This document shows, in pieces, positions 25,900 through 37,900 of a DNA stretch of 64,000 nt. The stretch's first letter is position 1. Each line of letters opens with the position of its first letter. Made by a program: the position numbers and the translations under genes. Source of the stretch: Cenococcum geophilum 1.58 (lineage: Eukaryota; Ascomycota; Dothideomycetes; Gloniales; Gloniaceae); NCBI GenBank assembly GCA_001692895.1, contig KV748238.1, positions 186,001 to 250,000 of the forward strand, written 5' to 3'. The notes under the pieces were generated by a model, which was not told the origin of the DNA, ran no database searches, and was given only the letters and a program-made list of their open reading frames with translations.

Positions 25900-26420
25900 T
25901 CCACTCTTAAGTAAAGATAATATACTAACTATTTTATAAAATAAACCCGAGAATACGCGTGCGTATATCTAGGGTGTCTATATAAAAGCATATATAGGAA
26001 CAATTAGTTCCGTTATAATAATTCTTAGCACTTTTAGATAGATATATAGGTATATCTATAGGAAACGGCGACTAGCTAATAATGTCTAGACCTAAGCTAT
26101 AACACGCAATGCTTTAAGCAGCATCTTTAAATATATAAGGGTACCGTTCCTTTTAAGGATATTAAGTTATATTATATAGGCCGGAATGGCCAATTCCAAT
26201 ATTAGTGTGGCTTCTATACGCAACTATAGAAATTAGAGATAGTACGTAATAAGGCTTAGAATGAGCGTGCTAAGTATATCCTTAATCATTTTAATAAAGG
26301 ATATACTTTTGGCGATTGGTAGTGTTTAGAGTTAAAAGGATATAAGGGTGAAGTTAAATAGAATAACTCTTAGCTTCTATCTACCGTACTTCTATAGTTT
26401 TAGTTTTTGGATTACAGTGG
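25900..26420 (+). pseudogene. Fungal C2H2 zinc-finger-like protein, dead
   Basis: The plus strand reads EYACVYLGCLYKSIYRNNQF followed by NNSQHF, then CLDLSYNTQCFKQHL, then YIGRNGQFQY-CGFYTQL and NERAKYILNHFNKGYTFGDW. This is the arrangement of the fungal C2H2 proteins whose fingers read C-x3/4-C-x(n)-R-x3-S-H, CPDSF---CF--HL, and IGRNGQ--F-CGFC---H-FNKG--I-DW. Several Cys and His positions are mutated, for example FY where FC is expected. The domain ends near 26330. A long low-stop reading continues to about 27190 but I cannot assign it to the same protein. Such proteins are usually treated as putative transcription factors; the target is unknown. Confidence 0.62.
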
Positions 26421-28050
26421 CAAATATTATAGGGTTTATAATTTTATAGAACGTAATTTATATTAGATTCTAAGGTTTTATTACCCGAACTTTATAACTA
26501 TAATTTATCCTTTAACCCGTCAGCGCCTAATAAGTAAGTAGTCCGTATACGAACTTTAAAACAACGCATGCCTATGTAGATTCCATTAATTAATTACCTA
26601 CTATATTATAAAATACGGTTCTTTAGGAAGGATAAGTGCTAGCTACCTTATATTAAGCGACTTAACTTCTAAAATTAAGCGTGTATATTAAATTACTATA
26701 AAATCAAAAGCTTTATATTCCTTAGCACGAGCGTTAAATTTTAGCTCGATTAATTGGTTAGTTCTTATTAATAACCGTTAGACACGAATTGACTAGTTAA
26801 GGGATAAGTGTAATTTTAATATAAAATGCTCTTAACTAATCGCTATAAACGCCATAATAGATACTACCCTAGCCTAAGTACTAGCGTAAAGAAGCGGATA
26901 CTTAAATAGCTTTAAACATTAGAGTTTCTATCTCTAATCCTATTACTTTCCTGCAATTTATAATTCTAAAAACCTATATATTCCGATAAAGATATTACCG
27001 CAAATACTATAACGCACACCCACTACTTTATATTAGAGGATTTCTTTAGAGGTTAGATAATTTACTTACTAAGAGGTAATAATCCGTCTGAGGTAAGGTA
27101 AGGAGAATTATACTTACTATAGCTGGAAAAAAGCTAATAGTTGCGCCGAGTATAATTATCCATAATGCTTTATCTAACTAGATTTGTTTTACTATAACCT
27201 AGAAAGATGTATTATAGTAATATATACACCACTCTAACTCTATAATAAGCTAAGCTATAGTAAATAGAACCTATACTAAGACGCTTCCTAAAGCTATTAA
27301 GACGTATACTAAAAATCGGCTTAATATTAAGAATAATAGTACTATATTAGAAGGCTGGAGTAGGGAAGAAAATAAAATGGCAATAATAAGCACCTAGCGT
27401 GCTAAGTAGGGGTTTTAGCAGTATTACTTACAGGAGTTCTATAGACTTATAACCTAGTTCCCTATTGGTGGATTCCTTTAATATAGTGGCCTTATAGACC
27501 TAAATAACTAATATAAGTAATAATAGAGACTCTAGCAACTAAGTTATTGGCTATAATAGGTCTTAGGGTAGGTAGACTTTCTAAAGCTTCTTATACCGCT
27601 AAATAAGAAGCCTAATAATAAGTTTAGGAAAAATAAAAAGGAGGAGCACCTAAAGCAAAAGATGCTCTTAGAAGTAACTTAGCTTATAGTACTAATAAAG
27701 TATAATACAGAACAGTATAAAGTAATAAAAGAACTATATATAGGAATACGTAGCATAGGCAAACTAATAATTGTGTATTATTGTAACCGAAATAACTAAG
27801 AGCGGCGAAGGGAGAAGGTAACTATATCTTTAGCCTAGCCAACCTGCCGCCCTTATATCCATACTAGCAATACTAGAACTTATAGGAAAGTGGCCTTAAA
27901 TGTCCTATTATAACTTATAAAAGAACTAATATAATATTAGAAATGCTTTTCTAGGGGGTTAAATACTATCTCCTAAGGTAAACAAAGTTAGTATAAGACT
28001 GTAGATATGTTGGGGTAAGCGGGATAGGCTAACTTTAGGGGGTAGGGGGG
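26420..28050. other. Unassigned coding-like remnant
   Basis: 26420-27190 on the plus strand has a low-stop reading (GKYYRVYNFIERNLY, SLGRISASYLILSDL, ALYSLARALNFSSINWLV), and 27600-27950 another (REKVTISLAQPTCRPYIH). No family recognised. Confidence 0.35.
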
Positions 28051-28071
28051 AGGCGTTTTACGCGGTAACTA

Positions 28072-28180
28072 CTAAATCCTAGACGTAGTATACCGCGACC
28101 ACCAAATTATAAACGCCTTTGCACTATAACCGCCAAATTATAAACGCCTTCGTACTATAACCACTAAATTATAGATATAC
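28072..28180. repeat. 31-bp tandem repeat, copy A
   Basis: About 3.5 units with a period of 31 bp (one interval of 30) and core ccaaattataaacgccttcg, starting near 28072, 28102, 28133 and 28164. The same repeat occurs in inverse orientation at 37825-37950. Confidence 0.82.
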
Positions 28181-29324
28181 TAAAAATTAGAGCCGCTACT
28201 TATAGTTAATATAGCAATCACCGCCTCTTTTAGCTAAGTATATTTAAATCTAAATCCAAGCTTTAATATAGTTGTTATCCCTTAATTAAAGATTAAATAA
28301 GCTAGTAATTATAAATAAGGATTAAAATCTATAAGCAAATATCTAAGTAATACTAAGTTATAACTAAATCCGGCGCCTAGGATAAAACTCTATAATATCT
28401 AAAAAATACCAGTTAATACTAGTTAAAAACACAGTTGGATAGCTACTATTAAGTAGGAAAGGTTATATAAAAACGAGCCGCCGCCTTACTCCTAAGTAGT
28501 TAAATTAGAAGAGACAATTTATATTAAAGGTAAGTAATCCCAGGAATAAGGACTGTCCCTCTAAATATATTGGTATATAATAAGTCCCGCTTAACCTCTA
28601 ATCCTTCTTATAAATTAGGCGTAGGCTTAAAGGCTAGGTTTAATTAATAGTTGCCTTATACGTATAAGAGCTATCTACCTCTTTAGGTATACTATTAGGC
28701 TAACTTATATTTTAAGTGCATATATACAAAGTAAACACAACAATAAATTTGGTATTTTTTAGTTATTAAGCCTCCGTTATACCAACACCCTAAATTAACT
28801 AGATACACTATAGAACTAAAATAAGGTTAGTAATATATATATAGCTAGATAATTACGGAATACTAAGCTAATTACTAGAAAATGCTATTTTAAATAATAA
28901 TAAATAACTCTGCCGCGAATGTTTTTTAGTAGTCGGATATAATACGCTAGGTAGTTATATACCTAGTATATAATAATAAGAACTAAGAGTATATTACTAA
29001 ATATATAATATATAGGGAGTGCCTTATTATCAGACAAACAAAAGCTCTATTAGAGTATGGTTATTTCTTAATTAAATTTTGCTTTTATTTACGTGTTTAG
29101 TTTTCTAGTTCTTTTAGCATTAGTAAGGCAACTAGCCCTAAATTTAAATCGCGTTATATAAAGGTTAAGATTTTATCTAAGTTAAAGATATAAGTTCTCT
29201 TGCCCTTAAAGTCCATAAATACTAAAAGGAGTAGTTACTAGACCTATCTAATAAGAACTTTACCTGCTTTATCTTGCAGCTTCTACAAAATTAAGGCATT
29301 GTAGTCCTTAAAGACGCAACTAAT
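28180..29324. other. Unassigned sequence into which the copia element inserted
   Basis: No gene recognised. On the minus strand, 29320-29030 has a low-stop reading (KQVKFLLDRSSNYSF, then TLRARELIS) that continues beyond the retroelement at 34956 onwards, consistent with one remnant split by the insertion. Confidence 0.4.
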
Positions 29325-29329
29325 GCTAT

Positions 29330-29514
29330 TGTCAGATAATCTGTATTCTCGGTGGCGTAGGACGTGCACTGGTTACATACACGGGTCACGTGTATTATAA
29401 ATATCTTCGTCTAAGCCCAGGGGCCCTAGGTCAAGCACCGATCAAGACAAGATCAAGATCATCAATCAATCAACCTATTTCATCAATAAATAGCTCTATA
29501 TAAACTATCTAACA
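29330..29514 (+). repeat. 5' LTR of the copia element
   Basis: Starts TGTCAGATAATCTG and ends CTATCTAACA. It keeps most CpA dinucleotides (for example ttacatacacgggtcacgtg) that are TpA in the 3' LTR. A tatataaac box near 29497-29505 could serve as a TATA element. Confidence 0.95.
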
Positions 29515-29530
29515 GTTATGAGCCCAGTCC
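29515..29530 (+). promoter_or_regulatory. Primer binding site, initiator tRNA-Met half-molecule type
   Basis: gttatgagcccagtcc lies immediately after the 5' LTR. gttatgagccc is complementary to the anticodon arm (gggctcataac) of eukaryotic initiator tRNA-Met. Copia-group elements are known to prime from an internal fragment of this tRNA rather than from its 3' CCA end. Confidence 0.8.
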
Positions 29531-29644
29531 GCCGACACAAGAAGCTATTCAGCTAGTACTCAATCATTTGAAGAAATTCTACCTCATCGTCAGACTCTAA
29601 CACCTCATCGTCACAAGACGACCCTAATCGAAATCCTACCTCAA

Positions 29645-29785
29645 TTGTCACAGGACGAGATTCCATGAGATTCCACGAGATTCCACGAGATTCCACCTCA
29701 ATGGTCAAAGGACGATTCTGACGACAAGGACGATCCTGACGACAAGGACGATCCTAATAACAAGGACGATCCTAACGACAAAATA
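29645..29785 (+). repeat. Two adjacent short tandem arrays in the copia leader/gag start
   Basis: About four copies of the 10-bp unit gagattccac (about 29650-29700) are followed by about four copies of an 18-bp unit, gacgacaaggacgatcct (about 29708-29785). The 18-bp unit encodes a DDKDDP-like acidic repeat in one frame. CpA is largely preserved here, unlike the rest of the element. Confidence 0.8.
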
Positions 29786-29889
29786 CCATCTCAATTCCTC
29801 CTTTGCCTATTAGTTAAATAACTCCACTAACTACCTCATTAAATACGATCATCCTTAATAAGTCAGAAGACTAGGAGCAATAGATCTAG

Positions 29890-32800
29890 TAACTATAAGC
29901 CCTCACGGACAAACAAATTTGGGCCCACGTTAACCCAAACAATGCAGTACCTTAACGAGGTCTACTACAAGAACCACCCTATCTAGAAGTTATAGATTTT
30001 AATAAGAATGTAACCTTATATATATAGCTCTCAATAAATCAATAGAGGGCGTATAAGAACAGTAAACAATACTATAACTAGAATATAAAGTATTTCCTAA
30101 AATAAGAAGAGCACCTTTAACAGATCCGTACCTAAATTACGTCCACAGTATCAATTTAGAAGAAGCTACTACTTAACCCTTCCTTAACAGTTAAAGAATA
30201 GCTATCTTAACTAAAGGAGAACACGGAACCTACCTTATTATTTATTAGGAAAAAGGTACAGCACCAGTATATAAAAGCCCTTAAGGGGTTTAAACACTTA
30301 TTAAAATTAAATTAATAGTTAGATTAATGGGAATATGTAATAGTACTAGGAGAGAAGTATAAGATCCCTTAAATATCCGATAGAATCTAGCTTTAAGATT
30401 TAGCAGAAGTTATTTAACCTTTTAGCGACGCCTACTATATAAAGTACACTACCGAGTTAAATAACCCGCAGAAGTTAAGATCTTCTAAATACCGTAGAGT
30501 AGTAAAGGAGCTATAAGAAGGACTTAGAACACCCTTAAAGAAAGCTAATACTACTATAAAAGGGAGTACCTTTAATGCAGACTTTGCAGAGTAAGCTATT
30601 AAGGATTACTCTAATACTACTAAAGGTTTATAAAGAGGAAGAGCCTTAGTATATAATAGACGCTTAAAGAGAGCCGGGATACTAGTAGATAAGGAGACGT
30701 CCTATAAGAAGCTAACGCCTAAGTGCTTAGCGTGCGGAATACGAGGACACTCCCTATAGGACTATTAATGTTTATTTAAAGATAAAAGACCTATAGGAGT
30801 TATAATAGGAGATACGCGCATTAATAGGGCACTAAAAAAGGTAGAAAAGAATAAGAATCTCACTAACTAAGTTATAAAGATTAGACTTAAAGAACAGGAA
30901 GATAAGGCTTAATAATAATAAGATAAAAGTTAGGAAGTTAAGATTAAGGGAGAAGCTAATACGATATTTCTAGAATTGTATCACATAGGTTAAATCCATC
31001 TATTAAAGCTATTAACTATTCTTAACTTAGGAACTACTCTCTATATTTTTAATAACCTTTCTCATTTTTATAACTTTAGGAAAGCTCTAAGACTTAAATA
31101 TATCATCGCTGGCAGCTTAGAAGTGCCTATACTAGGCTATAGCGACGTTACTATCTAAGTTACAAAATCAGACAAGAGCAAGGGAATCCTATATCTTAAG
31201 GACGTTGCCTTTTATACGGACTTCAATACAAATTTAGTATTATTCCGTGTACTTTAAAAATAAGGGTACTACTAGGACAATAAAGGAGAGAACAATCTTC
31301 TAGTTTAAAAGGATAACTTAGTCCTATATTAAATAAAAGAACGTTATAGATAATAAACTATTAAATACGTCTAACTAGGAAGTCTATTAGCGTTTAATAT
31401 AAGCCAACTACTACGCTAATAAAAGCGCAGAGCATTATTAAGAGACGCTTGTTTAGATTTAAAAGGAGATATATATCTATAGTATCTACATCTAGGTTAT
31501 CCAGGACCTATAAACCTTTATTATTTAGGTCTTAACGCCTTAGGAGTTAAGCTTTAAGGCCTAAAGATAACAGAATGTTAATATTGTAGTCTCGCTAAAA
31601 TTAAGCGTTAGGTCTTAAGAAGGTTCTTAAAATAAAAGATTAATAAACCCTATTTTAACCTCTATATTAACTAAACTAACCTTAAAAAAGCGTATACCGG
31701 ATTTATATAAGTTATACTTATCCACAACACCTACTTAGAAAGATCCTTCCCATACTTTATAATAACGTATAGTAAGAAAAAGGAGACACTATAGGTGCTT
31801 AAAGATTTTATCTAGTAGATTTATCTAAGGTATAACCTTAAAGTTAACACTATTAGATTAGACAACGAGCTAGGGAAAAGGAAAACCCTTAAATAGCTAC
31901 GGACTTAAGGGATTATATTTAAGCCTTTAGCGCTATATACCTAAGCTTAGAACAGTACCACCAAACGCTTAAGGGGTGTAATTATTAAAAGAGCACGAGT
32001 AATAAGAATTACTGCTAATTTACCATATAACCTATAGAATGAGATAGTTAACTATATAGTTTACCTTTAAGATTAAACGCTACGGGAAAGTAATAGTTAG
32101 ATATCGCTATATAAGAGGTTTTATACCTTCCTAGCCAATAAAAGATTAAAAAAGCGGCAACTAGTGCACCTAAAAGCCTACGGTTATAGGGCGTACGCAA
32201 TAACGTTAGACGCCTAGCTAAGAAAGAAAAGGCTAAGTAAGCTAAATCCGCGAGCCCATATCGGCTATCTTATCGGCTATAACTCTACCAATATCTATAG
32301 GATCTAGATCCTATATAAGGGTATCATTATCTTTATAAGGGATGTTATCTTTAACGAAAAGACGTTTTTCAATAGTAAGTAAATAGACATCTTAAAGGAC
32401 CTATACGCTAAGTTAGATACGCTAATTAAGAAGATTTAACTACTTAATACCTAGACTAAGAACGAGGTCCTTCTGGAAGATAATAAAGTAGTATTTAAAC
32501 CGTCAATTTAAGAGGAAGACGACGACGTTAATAAGCCAGTTTAAGCCTTTAATAAGTTAGCAGATCTTAAGCTTATAAGAGCTCTTAAAGATATATACTA
32601 TATACTACCTCTAACAGAAGAAGATAAAGAATCTCTATATACCTTTTACGTCGAGTATCCTATAAAGTTAGATATATAAGGTACTAATTAAGACGTCGCT
32701 TATTAAGCAGAAGATATGTTTAATACTTAGGGGGTATCTAATAACTTAGTTAAAGACTTGTTTAAGGAAGCTAGTAATAATAGGTTTAAAGACTTTATTA

Positions 32801-34745
32801 CTAAAAGGATTATATTAGCCTATTACAGCACCTTCTTAGCAGAAAGGAAGTTCAACCTTAATAGTTAACTTAATAATAGTAAGCTAAAATTAGGTAGAAT
32901 ACGCGATATTAGATTATATAAGAAGAATCTACCTCCGCTACCTTAGTTAATCCAGAACCTTAATACGTATCCTCTTCGAGATTAGTTCTAAGAGGCTTAA
33001 CGAGCCTATCTCCAATCTTATTATTAAATAAGGTCGTTTTAAGAAACAGATAAGAAGCATATAAAGGGATAGTAGGTCCTCAGCTTAATATAGGTATTCG
33101 TTTACAAGACAGATAAGTATGGATTTCTCCAGAAATATAAGGCACGCTTAGTAGTCTATAGAAATTAATAGGCCCTAGGAGACCTACCTACGAGAGCTAC
33201 TATATTAGCTAGTATAACCTTCTAAACCCTTATAGCGATTACTACAAAATTTAACCTAGAGACGATATAGATAGATACAGTTAATGTGTTTATCTATTGC
33301 GATCTTAATAAGGTCGTCTATATAAAGCTACCGCTAGGGTTTAATAAAGGAAAGACAGATAAAGTACTGCACTTAAGAAAAGCCCTATACGGACTACAAT
33401 GATCACCACTATTATAGCAAAAGAATCTCACGAGCTTATTAAACGAATTTGGTTTTAAAGAAGTACCCTAGGAGCTATATATCATACTAAAAGGTAAAAT
33501 AGTCGTCTTCTTCTACGTTAATAATATTATCTTCTACTACCAAAAGACAGATAAGAAGAAAGCTTAAGAAGTAATTAAGGAGCTAAGTAAGGAATACTAG
33601 ATAAGTACCCTTAACGAGCTAAAATAATTCCTAAAAATCTATATACTACGCAATTATAGCTAGAGGCTCCTATAGCTATCCCAGAAAGCCTATATTAAGA
33701 AGATAGCTAACTAGTATAAGATAGATCTTAGAGGGTATCTTCTAAACACTCCTATGACAGAATCGGAACTCCTCCCTACTAATTACTATATAATCTATCT
33801 AATGTGTCCGTCCCCTAATATAGACCTATTAGTCCGTCCTATATCCCTACTAGCTTCTATAATACTATATTAAAGAAAACTAGGTTTAGTACTCTATGCA
33901 GCCACTATAACGCGTCCGGATATTACCTTTGTAGTATTATAGCTAGTAAGGTTTAATTAGGACCTAAGCTAAGAGCACTATTAAGCGGTAGATAGAGTTA
34001 TCTAGTATTTATATAGTACGAAGAGCAGAGTAATCTACTATAGAGGAAATAAGAAAGGAATAAACGGTAGAGGGAAAGATAAAGGAATACGTAACTAAGG
34101 ATAAGATAACGGAGACGGTAGAAGTAAAGCGCAATTATTTATCTATGCTAGCGACGCATTATTTATAGATAACTTTATTAATAGAAAGAGCTTATAAGGA
34201 TATATTATAAAGCTATTTAGGGGGCTGATTGCCTAGAGAGTAAATAAGCAGGGTACTATTATAACATTAAGTATAGAAGCTAAGTTATTAGCCCTATTAC
34301 AGATAGCAAAGAAAGCTATCTTTATTAGTAGGCTATTTAAAGTAATAACGCTACACCTAAATAAGCCCTTAATTATTAACTGTAATAATATCTAGACACT
34401 CTAACTAATTATAGAAGACACGGTAAAGCTAATTACAAAGCTCCGATACGTTAATATCTATTAACACTAGTTGCGTTAAGAATATATAATAAGACGAGTG
34501 CTATTATAATAGAAAGCGACGAAGGAGATAATTGCCGATGGACTTATAAAGGCCCTGCCCAAGTAGAGGTTTAAAAGCTTCATTAATATAATTAGAATAG
34601 TGGATATTAAGGAGCGGCTAAATGAGGAGAAGCAACTGGAGGACCTAAGGGAGAAGGTTAGGGCGAGAAGGAAGGATTTAGATAAGATTACGGTTCAATT
34701 AACGCATAGACGGACACGAGAAGGTAGCTAGCTTCGTCCTCGACC
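29890..34745 (+). pseudogene. copia gag-pol polyprotein, dead
   Basis: Gag reads in a broken frame from about 29890. A zinc knuckle lies at 30721-30765 (KCLACGIRGHSL-stop-DY, last Cys now Tyr). The GAG-pre-integrase motif follows at about 31475 (LHLGYPGPINLYYLG), then the integrase core (RLDNELGKRK near 31856, APYT-AQNSTTKRLRG near 31945). The reverse transcriptase reads QIDTVNVFIYCDLNKVVYIK near 33270 (stops taken as Q), LRKALYGL near 33376 and FYVNNIIFYY at 33511-33540. RNase H with the terminal ADGLIKALPK block ends near 34560. Stops are mostly TAA/TAG at Q/W positions. In an active element this would encode capsid, protease, integrase, reverse transcriptase and RNase H. Confidence 0.93.
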
Positions 34746-34752
34746 AGGTCGA

Positions 34753-34765
34753 AGCTAAGGGGGTA
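34753..34765 (+). promoter_or_regulatory. Polypurine tract of the copia element
   Basis: agctaagggggta lies directly upstream of the 3' LTR, the expected place for the plus-strand priming site. Confidence 0.75.
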
Positions 34766-34950
34766 TATCAGATAATCTGTATTCTTAGTGGCGTAGGACG
34801 TGCACTAGTTATATGCACGGGTTACGTATATTATAAATATCTTCGTCTAAGCCTAGGGGCCCTAGTTCAAGCACCGATTAAGACAAGATCAAGATTATCA
34901 ATTAATCAACCCATTTCATTAATGAATAGCTCTATATAAACTATCTGACA
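34766..34950 (+). repeat. 3' LTR of the copia element
   Basis: Starts TATCAGATAATCTG (G to A at the terminal TG) and ends CTATCTGACA. It is more heavily CpA-to-TpA mutated than the 5' LTR, for example cagttacat to tagttatat and atcaatcaa to attaatcaa. Confidence 0.95.
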
Positions 34951-34955
34951 GCTAT

Positions 34956-37900
34956 TCCAAAGTAGCCGCAAATTAACGATAATAAGGTTATACCAGTTTT
35001 CTTTTCTTTAAGGAAAAAAAGCTCTGCTTACTAATACCTTTAAAGTTTATAAATGCCCTTATTAGTTTTGCTAGGGATAGTAGTTTCTAAGTCTTATATA
35101 TTAAAGAACACGATTTCCCTTAATATGCCCCACTCTTAATTAGATAATTACTAGATTAAAAGCAGCTAGCTAATAATAATAATATTATCACTATCGGTTA
35201 CTATTACCTTGGAGGAGATATTAATTAGAGATAGATTGTATAGTACAACCTAGCCCTTTAAAAGAAAGAGACTAATAGTATATTTATTATTAAAGTATGT
35301 AGAGGGGATATATAAGTAATCGCGCCCACTAATTAAGCTAGCTCTTATTAAAATTAGTATTATTTAGAACGGGTAGCTAAGACGATTAAGTCTAACTCCT
35401 ACTATTAGAGAAGGGAAAGTAATAGTAGTTTATTATATATGGAATAGGAATAAGCCTACTTAATAAGTAGTAAAACGCAACTTATTTACGTTATTTAAGA
35501 TATATTTTATCTAATCTCTTTACTAAGAGTCCTAAAGCTATAACTACTAACCCTAGCCTGCTTTATATATAAGATTATTAAAGGAAACGTTAGCGGCGTA
35601 AGGTTCCATCTTAAATTTAAAAATCCCCTTACTATAACCCCCTAGTTTACCTACCAAAAACTCTACGTACAGAGCTATATATCTAAAATCCCCTTTAGTA
35701 TTATTTCTACTAAACCTAACTATAGCGGCACTTAGTAACCCTAACCTAAAGTCCCTTCTAGCTTTAGATTTAATAGAAAAATTGGTTTATAGATCTATAG
35801 TAAATCTAAAACCCTCTTTAATAGCGCTTGGTGCTATAGAGAACTTAAACACCTTCCTACCCCCTTATACTTTAGGTTTAATCGCACATAGCGTAGTGCT
35901 TAGTGCTATAGTAAATTTAAAGTCTCCTTCTGTAAAAGACGTTGGGATAGGCATCTAAGTACTATCTTTGGCTTTTGAAGTTAAGGGGCTTATTTCAGCG
36001 CTTAGAGGAATAAATTCTCCTTAGCCACCGCTATTAAAGCTAGGTTTTAGCGAGTCTGTATAAGGCGTATAAACGGTAGAGTCTTCCGTTTATTTTGTTT
36101 AATTACTAGCCTTTACTAATTATAAGTTTATATCTTATAAGCATTTCTAAAATAAAATAATCTTATAATATACTCTTCTTAATATACGTTATAAATAGTG
36201 TAAATATTTAAGTCCGTAATAAAGCTTTTATACTATAAGCTTTCCGCTTATATTAAAGAAGACCAGCGGAAGAGTTAAATTAGTGGCTGTATGGTAGGCA
36301 CGTATCCTAGTTAAGATAACGCTTTAGAATCTTATGCCTAAACCCCTCTATAGTTTTAATATGCTTATAATATAAATCTAGACACTAGTAAATTCTATTA
36401 TAATCTTTAATAGGATAATCCTACCCTTCTTTTAACTTTAAGGGTTAAAAATGTCTAGCTCCTATATAATGCTTAAGGGCGAGAATGTGACTGATAACGG
36501 CCTTAGTGAAGGCGGCTTCGTCTACTTATATTATGGGCAATAGCCTAAATATCTCCTCTAAAATACTAACTTGTGTAGCGAGATCTTTATATAATATAAA
36601 TAAACGGTATTATAGGTTGGCATCTTTTCTCTTTAATAGGCATCGACGTTTAGCACGTTAGGGGTAAGGTAGAGGTATTTTAACGGATATATTTATTATA
36701 TATATTAGTTTCTTTATAAATGTTAGTATATATACCGTCTGTAGCGTATAAAGAGCTACTTACTATTATCTCTATTTAAAAGCTATCGAATGTGTTTAAT
36801 AGGCGGGTAGTTAGTAAAACGTTATAAGTATATATACTGAGGTTTACCTAGCCTATATCCGAGGTCTTACCGTCTAGGGGTTAAGGCTTGGTGCGTTAAG
36901 TTGTGGGCGGAATTTAGCAGCGCTAACTGCCTAATTCCGGCTATAACTAAGCCTTAAGCCGGATATATATAATAACTAGACTTATTACTAGGTTTAGAAC
37001 ACATTAAATACTTTATTAGAGATAGTTTGGTTTCTCTACCCTAAATGCTTATTTATAATGTATTTACGAAGAAGAGAGTTTATATATGCCCTTTGCTAGC
37101 AATACGCAGCCCCCTTTACGTTTGTTAAATTATTTCCTCCTTTGCCTTCTTATGTATATTTAAGTAAGCCTCTCGGTTTAATATGTCTTTATAGTTACCT
37201 AGAAGAAATTCTTATATAAGCTTCTTAGGCCTCTATATAGAGACTAGCAGAGGCGTACCGCAGTTTTTATTAAGCCTATATTCACTATAATAGAAAATTA
37301 GTTATGCATTAATAGCTTAGGTGTTTGCTCTTATATTGCAATAATATTTGCTAGATATCTTTTCTACATCTTCTAGTATTTTGTGCACTAAGCTCTTACG
37401 GTATAGCAGAGATAAGTACACTTATAGTAAACCTGTATATAATTATATATTGCTAGTAGTAAACAAAAGGGAATGGATATTAAAGGATATTAAATAACAG
37501 CAATTAAATTAAGCTTTTATTCTTAAATAAAAAGGATTATTAATTAAAGAGCGTATATCGCTTTAAGTGTTAGAAAAGTAGGGTACCTAAGATCCCTATT
37601 ATTACTAAAGAGTATTAGGAATTAACAAAGTATTTACACAAGAGCTTATATTACGTAATACTGTATAGGGCCCTTTAGATAAACACTAGATAAGTAATAA
37701 GTACATTCCCTCTACTATCTTAAGCTACCGGGATTTATTACTAATACTGTTAAATCTAGTACGCATATTATAATTGGATTAGATCTTAATATAGGGCTCC
37801 TTATACTAGTGCTTACGGTATAAAGCGTCTATAATTTAATAGTCCTAGTGTGAAAGTGTTTATAATTTAGTGGTTATAATACAAAGGCGTCTATAATTTA

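Larger units (their letters stand above)
29330..34950 (+). mobile_element. Complete, inactive Ty1/copia retrotransposon
   Basis: A 5621-bp element with two 185-bp LTRs (29330-29514, 34766-34950), flanked on both sides by the 5-bp target duplication gctat (29325-29329, 34951-34955). The internal order is primer binding site, gag with zinc knuckle, protease/integrase, reverse transcriptase and RNase H. Integrase precedes reverse transcriptase, which defines the Ty1/copia order. The LTR pair differs at about 17 positions and all but one are transitions. Most read CpA in the left LTR and TpA in the right, the RIP signature. The element is dead: the YVDD box reads YVNN and stops are frequent. Confidence 0.96.
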
